Positions 7,005 to 16,885 of a stretch of DNA of 36,742 nt are shown here, in pieces. Position 1 is the first letter of the stretch. Each line of letters starts with the position of its first letter. This DNA comes from Candidatus Jidaibacter sp. Its GTDB lineage: Bacteria > Pseudomonadota > Alphaproteobacteria > Rickettsiales > Midichloriaceae. The notes under the pieces were generated by a model. That model saw only the letters and a list, made by a program, of their open reading frames with translations. It had not been told where the DNA came from and did no database searches. The stretch spans positions 1 through 36,742 of the forward strand of contig JAJTIA010000004.1 in the NCBI GenBank assembly GCA_021299995.1. Reading direction: 5' to 3'. The translations under genes and the position numbers were made by a program.

Positions 7005-8951
7005 TTAATCGAGATTTTCTTCTGATTCTCCTGGTTCGGTGCCAAAAACTGCATCAAAAATGTTGTAGTTGGACCAATAGCTTGGTGAATTACTCTCTAA
7101 TGTTGTGGTTTGTATATCGCCTACAGAGTCGAAGAAGCTTTTAAATATTTTAGCAGGCAGTGTGCCACCAACAAGTCTATTAGTTGCTGTATTATCGTCA
7201 TTACCCGACCAAACCCCCATAACCATATCTCCTGTAAATCCTATGAAATAAGCATCTTGATGATTTTGTGTTGTACCTGTTTTGCCATATACATTACGTA
7301 AAAACATAGATGCATTCTTGCCATTACCATGATCTACTACGGCATTTAAAAGCTGTTTCATTTTTGATACTACATCTTCGTTCAACAGCTGTTCTCTATT
7401 TTGTGCAGACTTTTCAAATAGCACATTGCCGTGTTGGTCTGTGATTTTTGTGATGCCAAATGCATGCACCATAAGGCCATCGCTTGCTATGTGTGCGTAT
7501 GCTTGTGTGAGTTCTAGTAAAGAGATCTGGCTTGTTCCTAGTGCTATGCTTGGCAGATCTGGTACTTTGGATTCAACACCCAAGCGATGTGCCATTTTAA
7601 TAACGTTCTTTCTACCGACTTCTTCAGAAATCTGCACCGCTACCGTGTTAATAGAATTTGCAAATGCATCTTCTACTGTCATGTTGCCAGCAAACTTTCT
7701 ATTGAAGTTTCTAGGAGTCCAGTAGTCGAGACCCTTGCCTTGATATAAGCTGATAGGTTTATCTACATAAACATCACTAGGTAGAATACCATGCTCCATG
7801 GCTGCACTGTATACGAAGAATTTAAAAGAAGAGCCTGCCTGTCTCTTTGCGTTTACAGCCCTGTTGAATTGAGATCGCTTGTATGAAAGGCCTCCTAGCA
7901 TTGCTTTAATCGCACCGTTTTCTTGCATCAGTACCGCGGCCATTTGCTCGGAATTGTATTTACTAAGAAGTTCAGATGAGAATGATTCTGCTACTTTTTC
8001 CAACGCCTGTTGAGCATTGAGATCTAGAGTTGTGAATATATTAAGGGGTTGATTTGTGTTTTCAATGTATTCACCAAGTTCAGCAAGGACATAATCTGTA
8101 AAATATGGATTTTTGATAGCACCCCTACCAGAGCCTCGCTCTATAATAGTAGGTGGCGCGGAGTGCATTAACACATCTTTCGATATATAACCCTCTTCGT
8201 ACATCTGTTTAAGTACTTGGCGTGCACGTGCTACAGATAGCTCAGGATTTGTTGACGGTGCATATTTTGACGGGGCTTTAAGCATGCCTGCAAGCATAGC
8301 AGATTCAAAGGGTGTTAGATCTTCAGCAGGCTTGCCAAAATAGTATTGGCTTGCTGCATCGACGCCATAAGTGCCTTTGCCTAGGTAAACACGGTTCAGG
8401 TATAGAGACATTATCTGCTCTTTACTGAATTTTTTCTCAAGCTCAATTGCTATCAAAAACTCCTGAACTTTGCGCTTCATAGTTCTTTCAGGCGAAAGAT
8501 ATATAATTTTTGCAAGCTGCTGTGTGATTGTGCTACCACCTTGTACAACTCGTCCAGCTTTTAAATTTACAAGATAAGCGCGTGTTATTCCAATCCAATC
8601 GATCCCATTATGATCAAAATATCTATGATCCTCTGCCGCAATCACAGCCTCTATCATATTTGTTGGAAGCTGAGAGTATGTGAGAGTTTTTCCTATAAGG
8701 TCACCATACTTTGCAAGTTCTATACCATTAGTATCAAAAACTCGTATCTGAGGTCTAATATCTTTGCGTGCTATTTCCTCGATATCAGGCAGGTCTTTTG
8801 TGTAATAGATGAGCAGCAAAAAGCCCATAACAAAGAAGAATAATGCTATACTTATCAGAGAAATAAGAAGTTTTTTATAGAATCTAGATGACCTTATAAA
8901 ATTAGGTTGCTTCTTGCGCGCGCGTTTGACTTTTGACTTCTTTTTTCTCAT
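7005..8951 (-). CDS. Penicillin-binding protein 1A family, bifunctional peptidoglycan synthase
   Basis: Inner-membrane enzyme that polymerises lipid II and cross-links the stem peptides. A very basic cytoplasmic tail (residues 1-27) precedes one membrane anchor (about 28-50). The GT51 glycosyltransferase domain contains EDHRYFDHNG (catalytic Glu107) and GGSTITQQLAK (138-148). The transpeptidase domain has SSFK (nucleophile Ser374), SIN (433-435) and KTGT (557-560). At 648 residues it is shorter than E. coli PBP1a (about 850) and lacks the inserted domain, as in other compact alphaproteobacterial forms. It follows glnA by 11 bases and probably shares the pheS-glnA transcript. With dapB in the window it indicates that a DAP-type cell wall is made. 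Confidence 0.95.
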   Translation of the reverse strand: MRKKKSKVKRARKKQPNFIRSSRFYKKLLISLISIALFFFVMGFLLLIYYTKDLPDIEEIARKDIRPQIRVFDTNGIELAKYGDLIGKTLTYSQLPTNMIEAVIAAEDHRYFDHNGIDWIGITRAYLVNLKAGRVVQGGSTITQQLAKIIYLSPERTMKRKVQEFLIAIELEKKFSKEQIMSLYLNRVYLGKGTYGVDAASQYYFGKPAEDLTPFESAMLAGMLKAPSKYAPSTNPELSVARARQVLKQMYEEGYISKDVLMHSAPPTIIERGSGRGAIKNPYFTDYVLAELGEYIENTNQPLNIFTTLDLNAQQALEKVAESFSSELLSKYNSEQMAAVLMQENGAIKAMLGGLSYKRSQFNRAVNAKRQAGSSFKFFVYSAAMEHGILPSDVYVDKPISLYQGKGLDYWTPRNFNRKFAGNMTVEDAFANSINTVAVQISEEVGRKNVIKMAHRLGVESKVPDLPSIALGTSQISLLELTQAYAHIASDGLMVHAFGITKITDQHGNVLFEKSAQNREQLLNEDVVSKMKQLLNAVVDHGNGKNASMFLRNVYGKTGTTQNHQDAYFIGFTGDMVMGVWSGNDDNTATNRLVGGTLPAKIFKSFFDSVGDIQTTTLESNSPSYWSNYNIFDAVFGTEPGESEENLD

Positions 8952-8962
8952 TAGTGTTTATC

Positions 8963-10375
8963 TTATAAACTATAGTATTTAACAAACTCAAGAGGATGTG
9001 GTGCCGCAGCGAACTCTTTTATATCCTCTTCTTTAATACCTACATAAGCCTGAATTATATCTTTGGTGAATACTCCTCCTTCGAGTAAAAATTCGTGATC
9101 TTTTTTCAAGCTTGTAACTGCATCACATAGTGATCCAGAAATATTTGGTATTTTTGACGACTCTTTTGCTGCTAAATGGTAGAGATCTTTATGTGCAGGT
9201 TTGCCTGGGTCTATCTTGTTTCTAATGCCATCAAGTCCTGCCATCATCATTGCTGAGAATGCTAAATAGCTGTTTGCGGATGGATCAGGGAATCTAGCTT
9301 CTATGCGCTTTGCATTAGGTGATTTTGTTGCAGGAATACGGATAGCTGCAGATCTGTTGTTTGCAGAATATGCAAGCTTAACCGGAGCTTCAAATCCAGG
9401 CACTAAGCGTTTATAACTGTTAGTAATAGGGTTAGAAAATGCGCTAATCGCTTTAGCATGCTTTAAAATGCCGCCTATGTAATATAGAGCATCTTCAGAC
9501 AGGTCTGCGTAACCTTTTTCATTAAAAAATGTTGGTTTGCCAGCCTTCCACAATGATTGGTGTGTATGCATGCCAGAGCCATTATCTTTGTATATAGGCT
9601 TTGGCATAAAAGTGACAGACTTGCCAAAGCTTGCTGCTACGTTTCGTACTACATATTTAAACTTTTGTATGTTATCTCCACTTTTCTTTAATGTTGAGAA
9701 TTTAAATCCAATCTCAACTTGGCTTGCTGCAACTTCATGGTGGTGTAATAAAGATTCTATTCCTACAGAGTCAAGCGCGTTGCACATTTCGTTGCGCAAA
9801 TCGAATAATGAATCTATAGGTTGCGCTGGGAAGTATCCGCCTTTTACAGATGGTCTATGACCCAGATTATTTCTGTCGTTAAATTTTACAGAGTTGTTAG
9901 CAGGGTTTTCTTCACTGTCACATCTGTAAAAACTGCCATAATGCGATACATCGAACTGTACATCATCGAATATAAAGAATTCTACCTCAGGTCCAAAAAA
10001 AGCTGTATCAGCGATTCCAGATGCTTTTAGATAATTCTCTGCGTTTGTTGCAACAGACCTTGGGTCGCGCGAGTATAAAGAGTCAGTTTCTGGGTCTATA
10101 ACGTCGCATATAAAGCAAGCACATGGTTCTAGTGTGAATGGATCCATAAACATGGAATCTACATCAGGTGAAAGGAGTGTGTCAGAGTGGTGTATTTCTT
10201 TCCAAGAGATTATGGATGACCCATCAAAAGCGATTCCAGAGTTAAAAGTCTCTATATCCAAATGTTCTGTAGAATATGTGATTCTGTGGAATTTTCCTAA
10301 TAGATCTGTGAAGAAAAAAGAAATAAACTTAACTTTTTCAGCTTTTAATCTATTTAAGATATGTTCTTCTTTCAT
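8963..10375 (-). CDS. glnA: Glutamine synthetase, type I
   Basis: ATP-dependent synthesis of glutamine from glutamate and ammonia in a cytoplasmic dodecamer. The 470-residue protein shows FDGSSIISWKEIHHSDTLL near residue 50, FFGPEVEFFIFDDV near 125 (metal-binding Glu), HHEVAASQVEIGF near 211, GSGMHTHQSLWK near 267, and NRSAAIRIPATKSPNAKRIE near 342. Tyr399 in KDLYHLAAKE sits where E. coli Tyr397 is adenylylated, so GlnE-type control is possible. It lies between pheS (16-base gap) and PBP1A (11-base gap). No glnB is adjacent, unlike many alphaproteobacteria. Glutamine made here would also serve GatCAB, whose A subunit is at about 34 kb. Confidence 0.97.
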   Translation of the reverse strand: MKEEHILNRLKAEKVKFISFFFTDLLGKFHRITYSTEHLDIETFNSGIAFDGSSIISWKEIHHSDTLLSPDVDSMFMDPFTLEPCACFICDVIDPETDSLYSRDPRSVATNAENYLKASGIADTAFFGPEVEFFIFDDVQFDVSHYGSFYRCDSEENPANNSVKFNDRNNLGHRPSVKGGYFPAQPIDSLFDLRNEMCNALDSVGIESLLHHHEVAASQVEIGFKFSTLKKSGDNIQKFKYVVRNVAASFGKSVTFMPKPIYKDNGSGMHTHQSLWKAGKPTFFNEKGYADLSEDALYYIGGILKHAKAISAFSNPITNSYKRLVPGFEAPVKLAYSANNRSAAIRIPATKSPNAKRIEARFPDPSANSYLAFSAMMMAGLDGIRNKIDPGKPAHKDLYHLAAKESSKIPNISGSLCDAVTSLKKDHEFLLEGGVFTKDIIQAYVGIKEEDIKEFAAAPHPLEFVKYYSL

Positions 10376-10391
10376 AATGATTTACCTGATT

Positions 10392-11408
10392 TTAAAACCC
10401 GTAATATTTTAACCAACGCGCATCCGATGTAAAGAATTTCCTTAGATCCGAGATATTGTATTTCAACATAGCTAGTCTTTCAATTCCTGCGCCAAGAGCA
10501 AATCCTTGGTATTCATTTGGGTCGATGCCAACATTTTCTAGGACGTTTGGGTGTATCATTCCGCAACCCAAGATTTCTATCCAGTCGGTGCCTTTGCCAA
10601 TGATTATCTGATCTTTTGATGTTCTATCACACTGTACATCCACCTCTGCAGATGGCTCAGTGAAAGGAAAATGACTAGCCCTTAGCTTAATTGGTGCTTG
10701 ATCTACGTCAAAAAACATTGTTAAAAACTTTTCAATGCAGTATTTGAGATGTGCTATGTTTACGTTTTTATCAATATAAACAGCTTCTAACTGATGGAAC
10801 ATGGGAGTATGTGTTGCATCATAGTCGGAACGATAAACTTTACCTATATTAATGAATTTGAAAGGCGGCTTTTTGCCAGACATATGACGTATCTGCATGT
10901 TAGACGTATGCGTTCTAAGAAGCCTGTTGTTGTCAAGATAGAATGTATCATGCATTTGCCTTGCTGGGTGATGTTCTGGTATGTTTAGTCCAGAGAAGTT
11001 ATGCCACTCGTCTTCAATCTCGATTCCATCTATATATTCAAACCCTAATAAAGCAAAGATATGCTTAATATCATTCATCACTTTTGTGATCGGATGTGTA
11101 ACACCTTTTTGTAATGGCCTTGTTGGTGCAGAGATGTCTATTTTCTCAGATGCGATTTTTTCATCAAATGCTTTTTTAGATAAATCATCAAATTTGAGTT
11201 TGAGCTCAGATTCTATATTAGACTTTAATACGTTTATTACGCGGCCGAATTCTTTGCGTTGATCTTGAGGTATTGAAGAGATCTTTTTTAACTCTTCTGT
11301 GAGTAGGCCATTTTTACCAGTGTATTTGATTCGCAATTGATCGAGAGATTCTAATGAAACAGCTAATGCTAAATCTGCGGTGAATGAAGTTAAGATGCTT
11401 TCGGTCAT
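10392..11408 (-). CDS. pheS: Phenylalanyl-tRNA synthetase alpha subunit
   Basis: Catalytic subunit of the alpha2-beta2 enzyme that charges tRNA-Phe. After the N-terminal coiled coil (about residues 1-85), class II motifs appear: FEYIDGIEIEDEWHNFSGLN near 122, HPARQMHDTFYL, LRTHTSNMQIRHM, the motif-2 region GKVYRSDYDATHTPMFHQLE, and motif 3 GFALGAGIERLAMLKYNISDLR near the C-terminus. Length 338 is typical. The partner pheT, usually directly downstream, is not here: glnA follows after 16 bases. A plausible promoter (TTCTGG 11466-11461, 16-base spacer, TATTAT 11444-11439) precedes the gene, after the ftsH terminator. Confidence 0.97.
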   Translation of the reverse strand: MTESILTSFTADLALAVSLESLDQLRIKYTGKNGLLTEELKKISSIPQDQRKEFGRVINVLKSNIESELKLKFDDLSKKAFDEKIASEKIDISAPTRPLQKGVTHPITKVMNDIKHIFALLGFEYIDGIEIEDEWHNFSGLNIPEHHPARQMHDTFYLDNNRLLRTHTSNMQIRHMSGKKPPFKFINIGKVYRSDYDATHTPMFHQLEAVYIDKNVNIAHLKYCIEKFLTMFFDVDQAPIKLRASHFPFTEPSAEVDVQCDRTSKDQIIIGKGTDWIEILGCGMIHPNVLENVGIDPNEYQGFALGAGIERLAMLKYNISDLRKFFTSDARWLKYYGF

Positions 11409-11489
11409 AATTTAGACTATTTAAACTTTACGGAAACAATAATACACGAGATATCAAATACCAGAAAGCAGAACTTTGTATATCCTGCC

Positions 11490-11527
11490 AAAAAGGTTAG
11501 GCAATCTTTGTAGTCCTGCATAACCTT
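11490..11527 (-). terminator. Intrinsic terminator downstream of ftsH
   Basis: On the minus strand AAGGTTA (11527-11521) pairs with TAACCTT (11499-11493). The stem continues past one mismatch with GCA/TGC and encloses a 13-base loop. The 3' arm runs into TTTTT. It lies just after the ftsH stop and separates ftsH from the pheS-glnA-PBP1A unit. Confidence 0.7.
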
Positions 11528-11545
11528 AATATTTAGACTTATATC

Positions 11546-13474
11546 CTATTCCTCGTCTTTTTTAGTGTTGCGGCGTGTGCGCTTAGCAGGTGAGATATTC
11601 TCGGTGCTAGATGGAATAGATGAAGATGGTGTTGCGCTTTCATCACCTATCTTCCTAGATATCTTACCGTTTTTCAAGAGTTCGTTTATCTCATCACCAG
11701 ATAATGTCTCGTATTCAAGCAACGCTTTTGCAATTAAGTGAAGCTGATCGATATTTTTAGTCAAGATATTCTTAGCTGTAGCATAAGCATCTTCTATTAT
11801 GCGCTTCACTTCAGAGTCGATAGTGGAGTTTAAAGTATCAGACTTGCGATTCTCTCTTCCAAGAGAATGACCCAAGAATATCTCTTCTTGTTCATCCCCA
11901 ACAAGTACTGGTCCAATCTTGTCGCTCATACCCCACTGTGTCACCATTCTTCTAGCTAATGATGTTGCCATCTTAATATCAGAAGATGCTCCTGTTGTTA
12001 TCTTTTGAGGACCCAATATAATTTCTTCTGCGACTCGGCCTCCCATTGCAATTGCTAAGTCCGCTTCCAGTCTTTCTTTGGTAACAGAGAATCTATCGTC
12101 TTCGGGTAGCCTCATAACAAGTCCTAGAGCCCTACCTCTCGGTATGATCGTTGCCTTGTGAATAGGGTCTGAGGCAGGCATATATACAGTTACTAAAGCA
12201 TGCCCTCCTTCGTGATATGCTGTAAGACTTTTTTCTTCATCTTTCATAACCATTGTTTTACGCTCTACACCCATCATTACCTTATCACGAGCTTCTTCCA
12301 TCTCTTGCATTGTAACAATGTTGCGATTTTTACGTGCTGCAAGCAAAGCTGCTTCGTTTACTATGTTAGCAAGGTCAGCTCCTGAGAAACCAGGTGTGCC
12401 GCGCGCAACAGTTCTTATATTTACATCTGGGCCTAGAGGTACTTTTGCCGAATGCACCTTTAATATTTGCTCACGGCCATTTATGTCTGGAGCAGGCACT
12501 ACAATCTGCCTGTCAAATCGGCCAGGTCTTAAAAGTGCAGGGTCTAAGACGTCTGGTCTATTAGTTGCAGCGAGTACAATCACACCTTGATTTGTTGCGA
12601 ACCCATCCATCTCAACTAGTAGCTGATTTAAAGTTTGCTCACGTTCATCGTTACCGCCACCCAAGCCAGCACCTCTGTGCCTACCTACGGCGTCTATCTC
12701 ATCTATGAATATTATGCATGGCGCATGTTTTTTAGCTTGTTCGAACATGTCACGTACACGGCTTGCACCAACGCCCACAAACATCTCAACAAAGTCTGAG
12801 CCAGATATAGTGAAAAATGGTACTTTCGCCTCTCCAGCTACTGCCTTTGCAAGCAAAGTCTTACCTGTTCCGGGTGACCCTACAAGTAGCCCGCCTTTTG
12901 GTATTTTGCCGCCAAGTTTTTGGTACTTGTTTGGATCTTTTAAGAAGTCCACAATCTCTCTCAGCTCTTCTTTTGCTTCATCAACTCCTGCAACGTCTGC
13001 AAATGTGATGTTGTTGTTTTTCTCTGAGAGCATCTTAGCTTTTGATTTACCAAAGCCCATAGCTTTACCAGCACCACCTTGCATTTGACGCATGAAGAAT
13101 ATCCACACACCTATTAAAAGTAGTAGAGGAAACCAAGAGAGTAGAATAGCAAAGAAAGTGCCTAACGCTGATTCTGTGGATGCAACCTCGATTTTTATGT
13201 TATGCGATGATAGCCTGTCCACAAGATTTGGATAGTTTGGAGATAATGTAGAAAAACGCTTACCGTCACTTGTTTTGCCTTCTATTAAGTCACCTTTTAT
13301 TACAACTTCTGTAATTTGACCGCTATCCGCCTGAGATAAAAAGTCTGAAAATGCAATTCTTGACACGTTCAATTGAGCGTTGCCTAGGAATTCAAAGAAT
13401 ATTAGGCCTAAAGAAAATATTAAAACCCAAATTAAAAAGTTACGGAACGTGCTGTTATTTTTCATGTCATTCAT
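11546..13474 (-). CDS. ftsH: ATP-dependent zinc metalloprotease FtsH
   Basis: Membrane-bound AAA+ protease for quality control of membrane and regulatory proteins. The 642-residue protein has membrane segments at about 12-28 and 106-128 flanking a periplasmic domain. The AAA domain has Walker A GSPGTGKT (199-206), Walker B IIFIDE (254-259), the pore motif FVGVG and the second region of homology [19 protein letters not shown] (303-321). The protease site is HEGGH (421-425), with the likely third zinc ligand Asp499 in SSDIKMAT. Most FtsH proteins have GPPGTGKT and HEAGH, so both are mild variants that keep all essential residues. A second in-frame ATG at 13465 could be the start. It has its own promoter and terminator and is probably monocistronic. 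Confidence 0.97.
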   Translation of the reverse strand: MNDMKNNSTFRNFLIWVLIFSLGLIFFEFLGNAQLNVSRIAFSDFLSQADSGQITEVVIKGDLIEGKTSDGKRFSTLSPNYPNLVDRLSSHNIKIEVASTESALGTFFAILLSWFPLLLLIGVWIFFMRQMQGGAGKAMGFGKSKAKMLSEKNNNITFADVAGVDEAKEELREIVDFLKDPNKYQKLGGKIPKGGLLVGSPGTGKTLLAKAVAGEAKVPFFTISGSDFVEMFVGVGASRVRDMFEQAKKHAPCIIFIDEIDAVGRHRGAGLGGGNDEREQTLNQLLVEMDGFATNQGVIVLAATNRPDVLDPALLRPGRFDRQIVVPAPDINGREQILKVHSAKVPLGPDVNIRTVARGTPGFSGADLANIVNEAALLAARKNRNIVTMQEMEEARDKVMMGVERKTMVMKDEEKSLTAYHEGGHALVTVYMPASDPIHKATIIPRGRALGLVMRLPEDDRFSVTKERLEADLAIAMGGRVAEEIILGPQKITTGASSDIKMATSLARRMVTQWGMSDKIGPVLVGDEQEEIFLGHSLGRENRKSDTLNSTIDSEVKRIIEDAYATAKNILTKNIDQLHLIAKALLEYETLSGDEINELLKNGKISRKIGDESATPSSSIPSSTENISPAKRTRRNTKKDEE

Positions 13475-13494
13475 ATTTAGTACTGATCGGTATA

Positions 13495-13522
13495 TATATA
13501 GGTATTAAAAATGTCTATTCAA
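13495..13522 (-). promoter_or_regulatory. Possible ftsH promoter
   Basis: On the minus strand TTGAAT (13522-13517), a 16-base spacer and TATATA (13500-13495) lie about 20-48 bases before the ftsH ATG. The TATATATATA tract makes the exact -10 register ambiguous. ftsH is often a heat-shock gene, but no clear sigma-32 pattern was seen. Confidence 0.45.
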
Positions 13523-13532
13523 GTCAAAAAGC

Positions 13533-14132
13533 TCATGTTTTTGTTTTCTTATATACTATTTTGACGTCAACATCATAATTATATTCGTTGTATGCAAGTG
13601 AGTATCGTTTAATTTGTCTGTGTTTGTTTAGGTCTACTTTAAGCAATGTGAAGCCAATCTCTTTCGCTACTTTTTCACTGATAAAGTTACCCATCACAAT
13701 AGGCATCTCTAATGTGCGTAGCTTTAAATTTTCAAATGAATACCTCATAAAGCTTTTGATTCCTTCAAAAAAGAAAGAAACTGCTGGATATTCATTTCTA
13801 AACCAGATGCCCAAATCACCAGACTTTTCTGCTAAGTTTAAATTATACAAAGAAACCATCCCCATAAAGTTTTGATTGTGGAATGCTGCGAAGTGATAAG
13901 CTTCTTCCTTTCTTTCCTCTTCGTAAAGTGCTTCAACAATGGCCTGATAGTCATCTACTTTTGGGGCTTGTTCAACCCATGGTAGCCACATCTTTAAATT
14001 ACCTAGGCTTTGTTGTACTGCATCCGAAACAATTTGCCTGTCTTCAAACATCAGTGGTCTGATAATTGTGTTGTTTGACAAAATCACAAAAGGAAGTTTA
14101 ATTTTATTTTCTACTCTTTCACTAAGCTTCAT
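13533..14132 (-). CDS. GNAT family N-acetyltransferase, RimJ/RimL-like
   Basis: A roughly 199-residue acetyltransferase of the RimJ/RimL type, which transfer acetyl groups from acetyl-CoA to N-terminal or small-molecule amines. Visible signs are IIRPLMFEDRQIVSDAVQQS near the start, LKMWLPWVEQAP (a RimL-like motif), FAAFHNQNFMGMVSLYNLN, DLGIWFRNEY, and the acetyl-CoA binding helix region ending GNFISEKVAKEIGF. The frame extends to a GTG at 14147, but the ATG at 14132 gives a natural N-terminus and is preferred. It stands alone between ftsH and a glycosyltransferase, and the substrate is unknown. Fold assignment is good; any specific role is not supported. Confidence 0.85.
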   Translation of the reverse strand: MKLSERVENKIKLPFVILSNNTIIRPLMFEDRQIVSDAVQQSLGNLKMWLPWVEQAPKVDDYQAIVEALYEEERKEEAYHFAAFHNQNFMGMVSLYNLNLAEKSGDLGIWFRNEYPAVSFFFEGIKSFMRYSFENLKLRTLEMPIVMGNFISEKVAKEIGFTLLKVDLNKHRQIKRYSLAYNEYNYDVDVKIVYKKTKT

Positions 14133-14218
14133 CTTAGATAAAACCACTTGTATTCTTATATACCCAAGTAAATGAGAGAATTGAGTAAATGTAAAGAATT
14201 AATGTATTGAATATACAG

Positions 14219-15424
14219 TCAGTTGATTTCTAGAAAATTAAGAAATTTATCTGCTAGATATTTGTAATCATGATTATATTTCAAGAATTGCTTACCGTTT
14301 TCACCTAATGTTGCCAAATTATTTTGATTTGATGACAAAGCTTTATATATCGCCTTAGCCATAGATTTTGCATTGGAAATATGTATGCAAAATCCGCAGT
14401 TTGCAATCGCTACTGGAGTATGATCTAAATTTGAGATCTGTATAATTGGTTTCCCAGCATTCATGTAATCAAAAATTTTATTAAGTCCGATTCCATATTT
14501 ATATAGTGGCGAATCCTCTAAGGCAAATATTGAGCAATCTGCTGATTTTAAGAAAGTTTGTACTTGTGCCTTAGATATTTTATCGTGCCATATTATGTTT
14601 TTGCAATCAGAGTATTCGTTCTTTAGCAATTCTTTTTCTGTGCCAGCGCCTACTAGTATTATAGCTGTCTCATTAAGCTCTTTTGCTGCATCAAGTATTA
14701 TGTGGGTCGCATTAGATCTAGATATTCCACCTGCATATGCCAAAATATTTTTATATTTTTTGCGCAGATTTTTTATACTATATGACAAAGAATCAGGAAG
14801 TTTTTCTGGCTTTGCAGTTGTGAAATCATATCCGTTTGGTACAAATAAAAACTTTTCCTTGGGTATGCCAAATTGTTTAACATGTTTATAGGCATCTGGT
14901 AAAATCGATATAACTTTGTCTGCAACTTTATAAGTCACCCATTCAGCAAATCCAACTAACATTACAAAGGGGTTGTATTTGCTCATTGATCCAATTTCTA
15001 ATAATGTAAGAGGCCATATATCGTGTAACTCAAAGATTAGCTTAGCTCTAGAGAAGATAGATATTAAATAAGCTGGAAAAATATCCAAAAGGTGTGTAGA
15101 TGATGCGATCACAGCAGATGGCTTATGCTTGACTGCTAGATATGGTGAGATCAGTATGAGTTGTATGACGAATAGCATTATATTAACAAAGCGGGCTACA
15201 CCATTACCACAATATTTGTTTCCCCATAAAAATAGATATCCTATTCCATCGACCATATTATGCCCAGTACAGTATTCATTATGGGTTCTAAGGTGCGAAT
15301 ATGTGCTACAAATAATAATAGTTTTATGCCCAAGTTTATTCCATTCTTTTGCCATATAATATGGTCTGAACTCCATCCCAAGCTCTGGAGATCCTGCATA
15401 TTGATTGATGTATAGAATGCTCAT
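14219..15424 (-). CDS. Glycosyltransferase family 4, WbuB-like
   Basis: A 401-residue GT-B glycosyltransferase, probably adding a sugar to an undecaprenyl-linked surface polysaccharide at the cytoplasmic face of the membrane. The N-terminal donor half begins ILYINQYAGSPELGMEFRPYY, the pattern of WbuB-type GT4 enzymes. A hydrophobic segment near residues 85-100 may attach it to the membrane, and ELHDIWPLTLLEIG lies near 136. The C-terminal half has the nucleotide-sugar site IFALEDSPLYKYGIGLNKIFDYMNAGKPII near residues 300-329. It is divergently arranged from a DegT sugar aminotransferase across about 63 bases, which suggests a shared glycan pathway. Donor and acceptor are unknown. Confidence 0.9.
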   Translation of the reverse strand: MSILYINQYAGSPELGMEFRPYYMAKEWNKLGHKTIIICSTYSHLRTHNEYCTGHNMVDGIGYLFLWGNKYCGNGVARFVNIMLFVIQLILISPYLAVKHKPSAVIASSTHLLDIFPAYLISIFSRAKLIFELHDIWPLTLLEIGSMSKYNPFVMLVGFAEWVTYKVADKVISILPDAYKHVKQFGIPKEKFLFVPNGYDFTTAKPEKLPDSLSYSIKNLRKKYKNILAYAGGISRSNATHIILDAAKELNETAIILVGAGTEKELLKNEYSDCKNIIWHDKISKAQVQTFLKSADCSIFALEDSPLYKYGIGLNKIFDYMNAGKPIIQISNLDHTPVAIANCGFCIHISNAKSMAKAIYKALSSNQNNLATLGENGKQFLKYNHDYKYLADKFLNFLEIN

Positions 15425-15487
15425 TTTTAATTGCGTGATACAAGCTTTTTGGCTAATCTAACGGCAATACGTAAGTTAAGTCAATAT

Positions 15488-16645
15488 ATGTCAGAAAAAT
15501 TCATACCATTTGCATTGCCAGAGATAGGTGAAGAGGAAATTAATGCGATTACCGAGTGTATGCGCTCTGGCTGGCTTACTACAGGTAAGATAGCAAAGCA
15601 ATTTGAGCAGGATTTGCTATCTTATCTAGGTAATGAAGGCGGCCATGCCGTAGCAGTTAACTCGGCAACCATGGGTTTGTATCTTGCGCTTGAGGCATTT
15701 GGTGTTAAGGCAGGAGACGAGGTGATTGTGCCGACTTATACATTCTCTGCTACTGGGATGACACCAGTGTATTTAGGTGCAAAGCCCGTGCTGTGTGACA
15801 TAGATGAAACAACAATGAACATAGATGTAACCAAAATAGAGGCTTTGATCACTAATAAGACCAAGGCGATTGTGCCTGTTCATTTTGCTGGCCTTGCATG
15901 TGATATGGATTCGATAAATGCAATTGCCAAAAAACACTCCTTGGTTGTGATAGAGGATGCTGCCCATGCACTTCCTTCTGAGTTTAAAGGCTGTAAAGTT
16001 GGTGCGAACTCGAGTGACGCCACTGTATTTAGTTTTTATGCAACAAAGACTATTACAACCGGCGAAGGCGGTATGATCGTGACTAATAATGATGCAGTGT
16101 CTGATAGGCTCAAGATTATGAGGCTACATGGGATATCACGAGACGTGTTCGATAGATATACATCTAAGGGGGCAAACTGGCATTACAACATAGTGGCAGC
16201 AGGTGCTAAATGTAACTTAACTGATTTAGCCGCAAGTATAGGTGTGGAGCAGCTTAAAAAGGCTGATAAATTCCAGAAGCGTAGAGCTGATATTGCAGCA
16301 TATTATAAAAAGCGGTTTGAGAATTTGCCAATACACCTTCCTGCTGATGCCGAATCTGGAAGTTTGCATTCGTGGCACTTATTTGTTGTGCGATTGAAAG
16401 ATGGAGTTGGTATCTCTAGAGATGACTTTATTATGAAGATGGCTGAAGAAGGAGTGGGGTGTAGCGTACATTTTATTCCACTTCACTATCATCAATTTTA
16501 TCAAGAGCGATTTGGCTACAGAAAAGGTGCCTTTACTCAGGCTGAGCGAGTTTTCCAATCAGCTTTGAGCTTGCCGATATATACAAAGATGACGGATGCA
16601 GAAGTTGAGCATGTAGCAAACAGTGTGCTGAAGTTGCTATCTTGA
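15488..16645 (+). CDS. DegT/DnrJ/EryC1/StrS sugar aminotransferase
   Basis: PLP-dependent aminotransferase that converts a keto-sugar nucleotide to an amino sugar for surface glycans. The 385-residue protein, counted from the ATG at 15488, begins MSEKFIPFALPEIGEEEINA, the usual DegT start. It has SGWLTTGKIAKQFE, NSATMGLYLAL, GDEVIVPTYTFSATGM, VIEDAAHALPSEFKG and the PLP-lysine motif SFYATKTITTGEGGM (Lys187). The C-terminal part HFIPLHYHQFYQERFG is also typical. An in-frame TTG at 15431 would add 19 residues unlike the family and is rejected as the start. Its divergent pairing with a GT4 gene and the nearby O-antigen ligase suggest an O-antigen amino sugar. The exact sugar cannot be told. Confidence 0.92.
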   Translation: MSEKFIPFALPEIGEEEINAITECMRSGWLTTGKIAKQFEQDLLSYLGNEGGHAVAVNSATMGLYLALEAFGVKAGDEVIVPTYTFSATGMTPVYLGAKPVLCDIDETTMNIDVTKIEALITNKTKAIVPVHFAGLACDMDSINAIAKKHSLVVIEDAAHALPSEFKGCKVGANSSDATVFSFYATKTITTGEGGMIVTNNDAVSDRLKIMRLHGISRDVFDRYTSKGANWHYNIVAAGAKCNLTDLAASIGVEQLKKADKFQKRRADIAAYYKKRFENLPIHLPADAESGSLHSWHLFVVRLKDGVGISRDDFIMKMAEEGVGCSVHFIPLHYHQFYQERFGYRKGAFTQAERVFQSALSLPIYTKMTDAEVEHVANSVLKLLS

Positions 16646-16885
16646 TAACGAACTTGAAGGCTTCTAGGGGTTTTAAGATGCTTTGCCTGTGTTATTTAAT
16701 AAGGAAGCTTGTGTTTGCAAGGGCGGTACATATATGTATGGCAAAGATGCTTAAGATGATTATTATGAAGTTTGCGATGTGCATAAGTATGAGATTTGAG
16801 CAAAAAATTTATTCATATAAAAACAGCTACGCTTAATCTATTGAAAAGCAAAGAATAATATTTTCTCCTTTTGCAAAGATAGTTG
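16646..16885. other. Intergenic stretch with no supported gene
   Basis: Between the aminotransferase and the tRNA promoter lie about 240 bases with no convincing gene. A 64-codon open frame (16642-16836, +) is rich in Met, Lys and Cys, has no family resemblance, and is probably chance. No terminator with a T-run was recognised. Confidence 0.6.

Noticed and set aside
12318-13088. Several + strand frames within ftsH
   Set aside because: Shadows of the strongly conserved ftsH coding sequence on the opposite strand.
16642-16836. A 64-codon + strand frame after the aminotransferase
   Set aside because: It starts inside the previous stop region, has Met/Lys/Cys-rich composition and no ribosome-binding site or family pattern; probably chance.
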